Assembly: GCA_946061345.1 (NCBI GenBank) | Contig: CAMGRA010000046.1 | Span: forward strand, 1-6,817 | Length of the DNA stretch: 6,817 bases | Origin: an uncultured Clostridia bacterium | GTDB lineage: Bacteria; Bacillota; Clostridia; Oscillospirales; Oscillospiraceae | Direction: 5' to 3' | Shown here: positions 5,623-6,817 of the stretch, one piece after another | Position numbering within the stretch: position 1 is the first letter of the stretch | How the letters are laid out: every line of letters begins with the position of its first letter | Translations under genes and position numbers: made by a program | Notes under the pieces: generated by a model | Told to the model about the DNA's origin: nothing | The model's database searches: none | The model's input: only the letters and a program-made list of their open reading frames with translations

Positions 5623-6384
5623 TCATTCGATGGAAAACAGCCGCTTGGCGTTTTCGGTGGTGATGCGTCCGGCCTCCTCGGGGGAAAGGCCTTTGAGCTG
5701 GGCGATCTTTGCCGCCACCAGAGGGACGTAGCGGCTGTCGTTGCGGTGGCCGCGGTGAGGCTCCGGGGCCATATAGGGGCAGTCGGTCTCGATGAGGATC
5801 CGCTCTATGGGCAGAGCCTGAACCGCCTCCAATGCGCGGCGGGCGTTTTTGAAGGTTACAACGCCGGTAAAGCCCAGGTACCAGCCCCGTTCTGCCAGCC
5901 AGAGGGCCATCTCCGCAGAGCCGGAGAAGCAGTGAAACACGCCGCAGGCCTCGGGATGCCGGGCGATGATGTCCATGGCGTCGCCGTGAGCCTCCCGATC
6001 GTGGACGATGACGGGCAGCTTCAATGCCTCGACAAGCTCCAACTGCTCCTCAAAGGCGACGATCTGCCGCGCCCGGGGCACGTCCTCATAGTGGTAATCC
6101 AGACCGATCTCGCCGATGGCGCGGACTTTGGGATGGGCGGCAAGGGCGCGGTAACGGTCCAGCAGTTTGCCGTCTACCCGGTCGGCGTCGTCGGGATGAC
6201 TGCCCACGGCGGCATAGACGAAATCGTATTGCTCCGCCAGGGCCACGGACCGTTCCGACGATGGCAGGTCACAGCCAACGTTCATAATAAGCCCGACGCC
6301 ATGGTTTTTCAGATCGGCGAAGATCTCCGCCCGGTCCTCGTCGAACCGGCGGTCGTCCAGATGGGCGTGAGAATCAAAATACAT
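5623..6384 (-). CDS. tatD: TatD-family metal-dependent hydrolase (DNase)
   Basis: TatD-family enzymes are cytoplasmic TIM-barrel metallohydrolases of the amidohydrolase superfamily; characterised members act as 3'-5' exonucleases or DNA-repair nucleases. The 253-residue product is of normal family length. Metal-binding residues are visible in order: H6 and H8 in DSHAHLD, E92 in AIGEIGLDYHYE, H128 in PVIVHDREA, H151 in GVFHCFSG, and D201 in ILIETDCPYMAPEPHRGHRND, the family signature near the C-terminus. The frame stays open upstream to 6603, but the start is ATG 6384: AAGGAGG (6394-6400) lies 9 bases upstream and the family N-terminus MYFDSHAHLDD begins there. It overlaps the end of the upstream desulfurase gene by 11 bases, so the two are very likely co-transcribed. 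The exact substrate cannot be told from sequence. Confidence 0.93.
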   Translation of the reverse strand: MYFDSHAHLDDRRFDEDRAEIFADLKNHGVGLIMNVGCDLPSSERSVALAEQYDFVYAAVGSHPDDADRVDGKLLDRYRALAAHPKVRAIGEIGLDYHYEDVPRARQIVAFEEQLELVEALKLPVIVHDREAHGDAMDIIARHPEACGVFHCFSGSAEMALWLAERGWYLGFTGVVTFKNARRALEAVQALPIERILIETDCPYMAPEPHRGHRNDSRYVPLVAAKIAQLKGLSPEEAGRITTENAKRLFSIE

Positions 6385-6817
6385 GGGCACCTGCCTCCTT
6401 TCCGCTGCCGTTTGCCGTGGCCGCAATGGCCTGCAGGGCCGCGTCCACGTCGGCCTCCGTTGTGGCGTGGCCGACGGAGAAGCGGACGACGCCCTGGGGG
6501 AAGGTGCCCAGAGCCTTGTGGGCGGCGGGGGAGCAGTGCATCCCGCAGCGGGTGAGGATGCCGAAGTCCCGCTCCAGACGGTCGGCGGCCTCCGCGTTAT
6601 CAAGGTTTACATAATCCAGAGCAATGACACCGACGCGGCGGTTCAGGTCCCGGGTCCCTTTCAGACGGACGCCCTCCGGCAGACCATTGAGAAAGCGTTC
6701 CGTCAGAGCCAGCTCATGGGAGCGCAGCGTGTCCAGACCCGCTTGGTTTACATAATCCATTGCCGCAGACCAGCCGTAGATCCCCGGCAGATTGGCCGTT
6801 CCCGGCTCGAAGCGGTC
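6374..6817 (-). CDS. Cysteine desulfurase-family class V aminotransferase, C-terminal part (cut by window edge)
   Basis: This is the last 147 codons of a PLP-dependent class V aminotransferase resembling the cysteine desulfurase (NifS/SufS-like) family, which moves sulfur from cysteine to an active-site cysteine persulfide for iron-sulfur or other sulfur cofactors. The visible part starts RFEPGTANLPGIYGWSAAMDYV, a typical segment after the PLP-lysine region. It then has GVRLKGTRDLNRRVGVIALDY and the active-site loop RCGMHCSPAAHKALGTFPQGVVRFSVGH; the C of GMHC is the probable catalytic cysteine. The C-terminus ends in a short tail after the usual TEADVDAALQAI helix. The N-terminal half, including the PLP lysine, lies beyond 6817. 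It could be a housekeeping desulfurase or a family member of other function. The overlap with tatD places the two in one transcript. Confidence 0.85.
   Translation of the reverse strand, partial: DRFEPGTANLPGIYGWSAAMDYVNQAGLDTLRSHELALTERFLNGLPEGVRLKGTRDLNRRVGVIALDYVNLDNAEAADRLERDFGILTRCGMHCSPAAHKALGTFPQGVVRFSVGHATTEADVDAALQAIAATANGSGKEAGAHVF

Noticed and set aside
5590..6555. Open frame on the + strand opposite tatD (321 residues).
   Set aside because: It begins inside the hairpin downstream of tatD and covers a gene with intact metal-binding motifs on the other strand; it is a shadow frame.

Overview
The window holds a complete six-gene rnf operon on the + strand, rnfC-rnfD-rnfG-rnfE-rnfA-rnfB (322-5234). 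It encodes the membrane-bound ferredoxin:NAD+ oxidoreductase that couples electron transfer to Na+ or H+ export. Downstream and convergent, on the - strand, lies a two-gene unit: the C-terminal part of a cysteine desulfurase-type class V aminotransferase, cut by the right edge, followed by a TatD-family metal-dependent hydrolase.

Organism: the gene order C-D-G-E-A-B, RnfB with many cysteine clusters, strong AAAGGAGG-type ribosome binding sites and GC-rich third codon positions together suggest an anaerobic, GC-rich Clostridia member. An Oscillospiraceae/Ruminococcaceae-like gut bacterium is a reasonable guess, but no genus can be named from this sequence alone.

Layout: (1) 1-310 is AT-rich and non-coding. 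It has an imperfect inverted sequence that may be the end of an insertion sequence, two perfect inverted repeats, an intrinsic terminator that shields the operon from upstream transcription, and a likely extended -10 promoter for rnf. (2) 322-5234 is the rnf operon. Genes overlap by 1-4 bases (ATGA or TGATG) or are 12 bases apart, each with a strong Shine-Dalgarno sequence, so translation is probably coupled. (3) 5253-5287 is a strong intrinsic terminator. (4) 5288-5622 is a 335-base gene-free stretch packed with hairpins. Its core is two diverged copies of one short hairpin unit facing each other, like the REP/BIME class of dispersed repeats. Three smaller hairpins that resemble one another lie around it. 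(5) 5623-6817 on the - strand is tatD and the truncated cysteine desulfurase, whose coding regions overlap by 11 bases.

How the genes work together: RnfB takes electrons from reduced ferredoxin and passes them through its iron-sulfur clusters. They then move through the RnfA/RnfE intramembrane cluster and the covalently bound flavins of RnfD and RnfG to RnfC, which reduces NAD+ at its FMN site. All expected cofactor residues are present in every subunit. The cysteine desulfurase could supply sulfur for iron-sulfur clusters, but it lies in a separate convergent unit and nothing here shows a dedicated link to Rnf. I see no clearly new gene system; the structured repeat region and the leader are the least explained parts.
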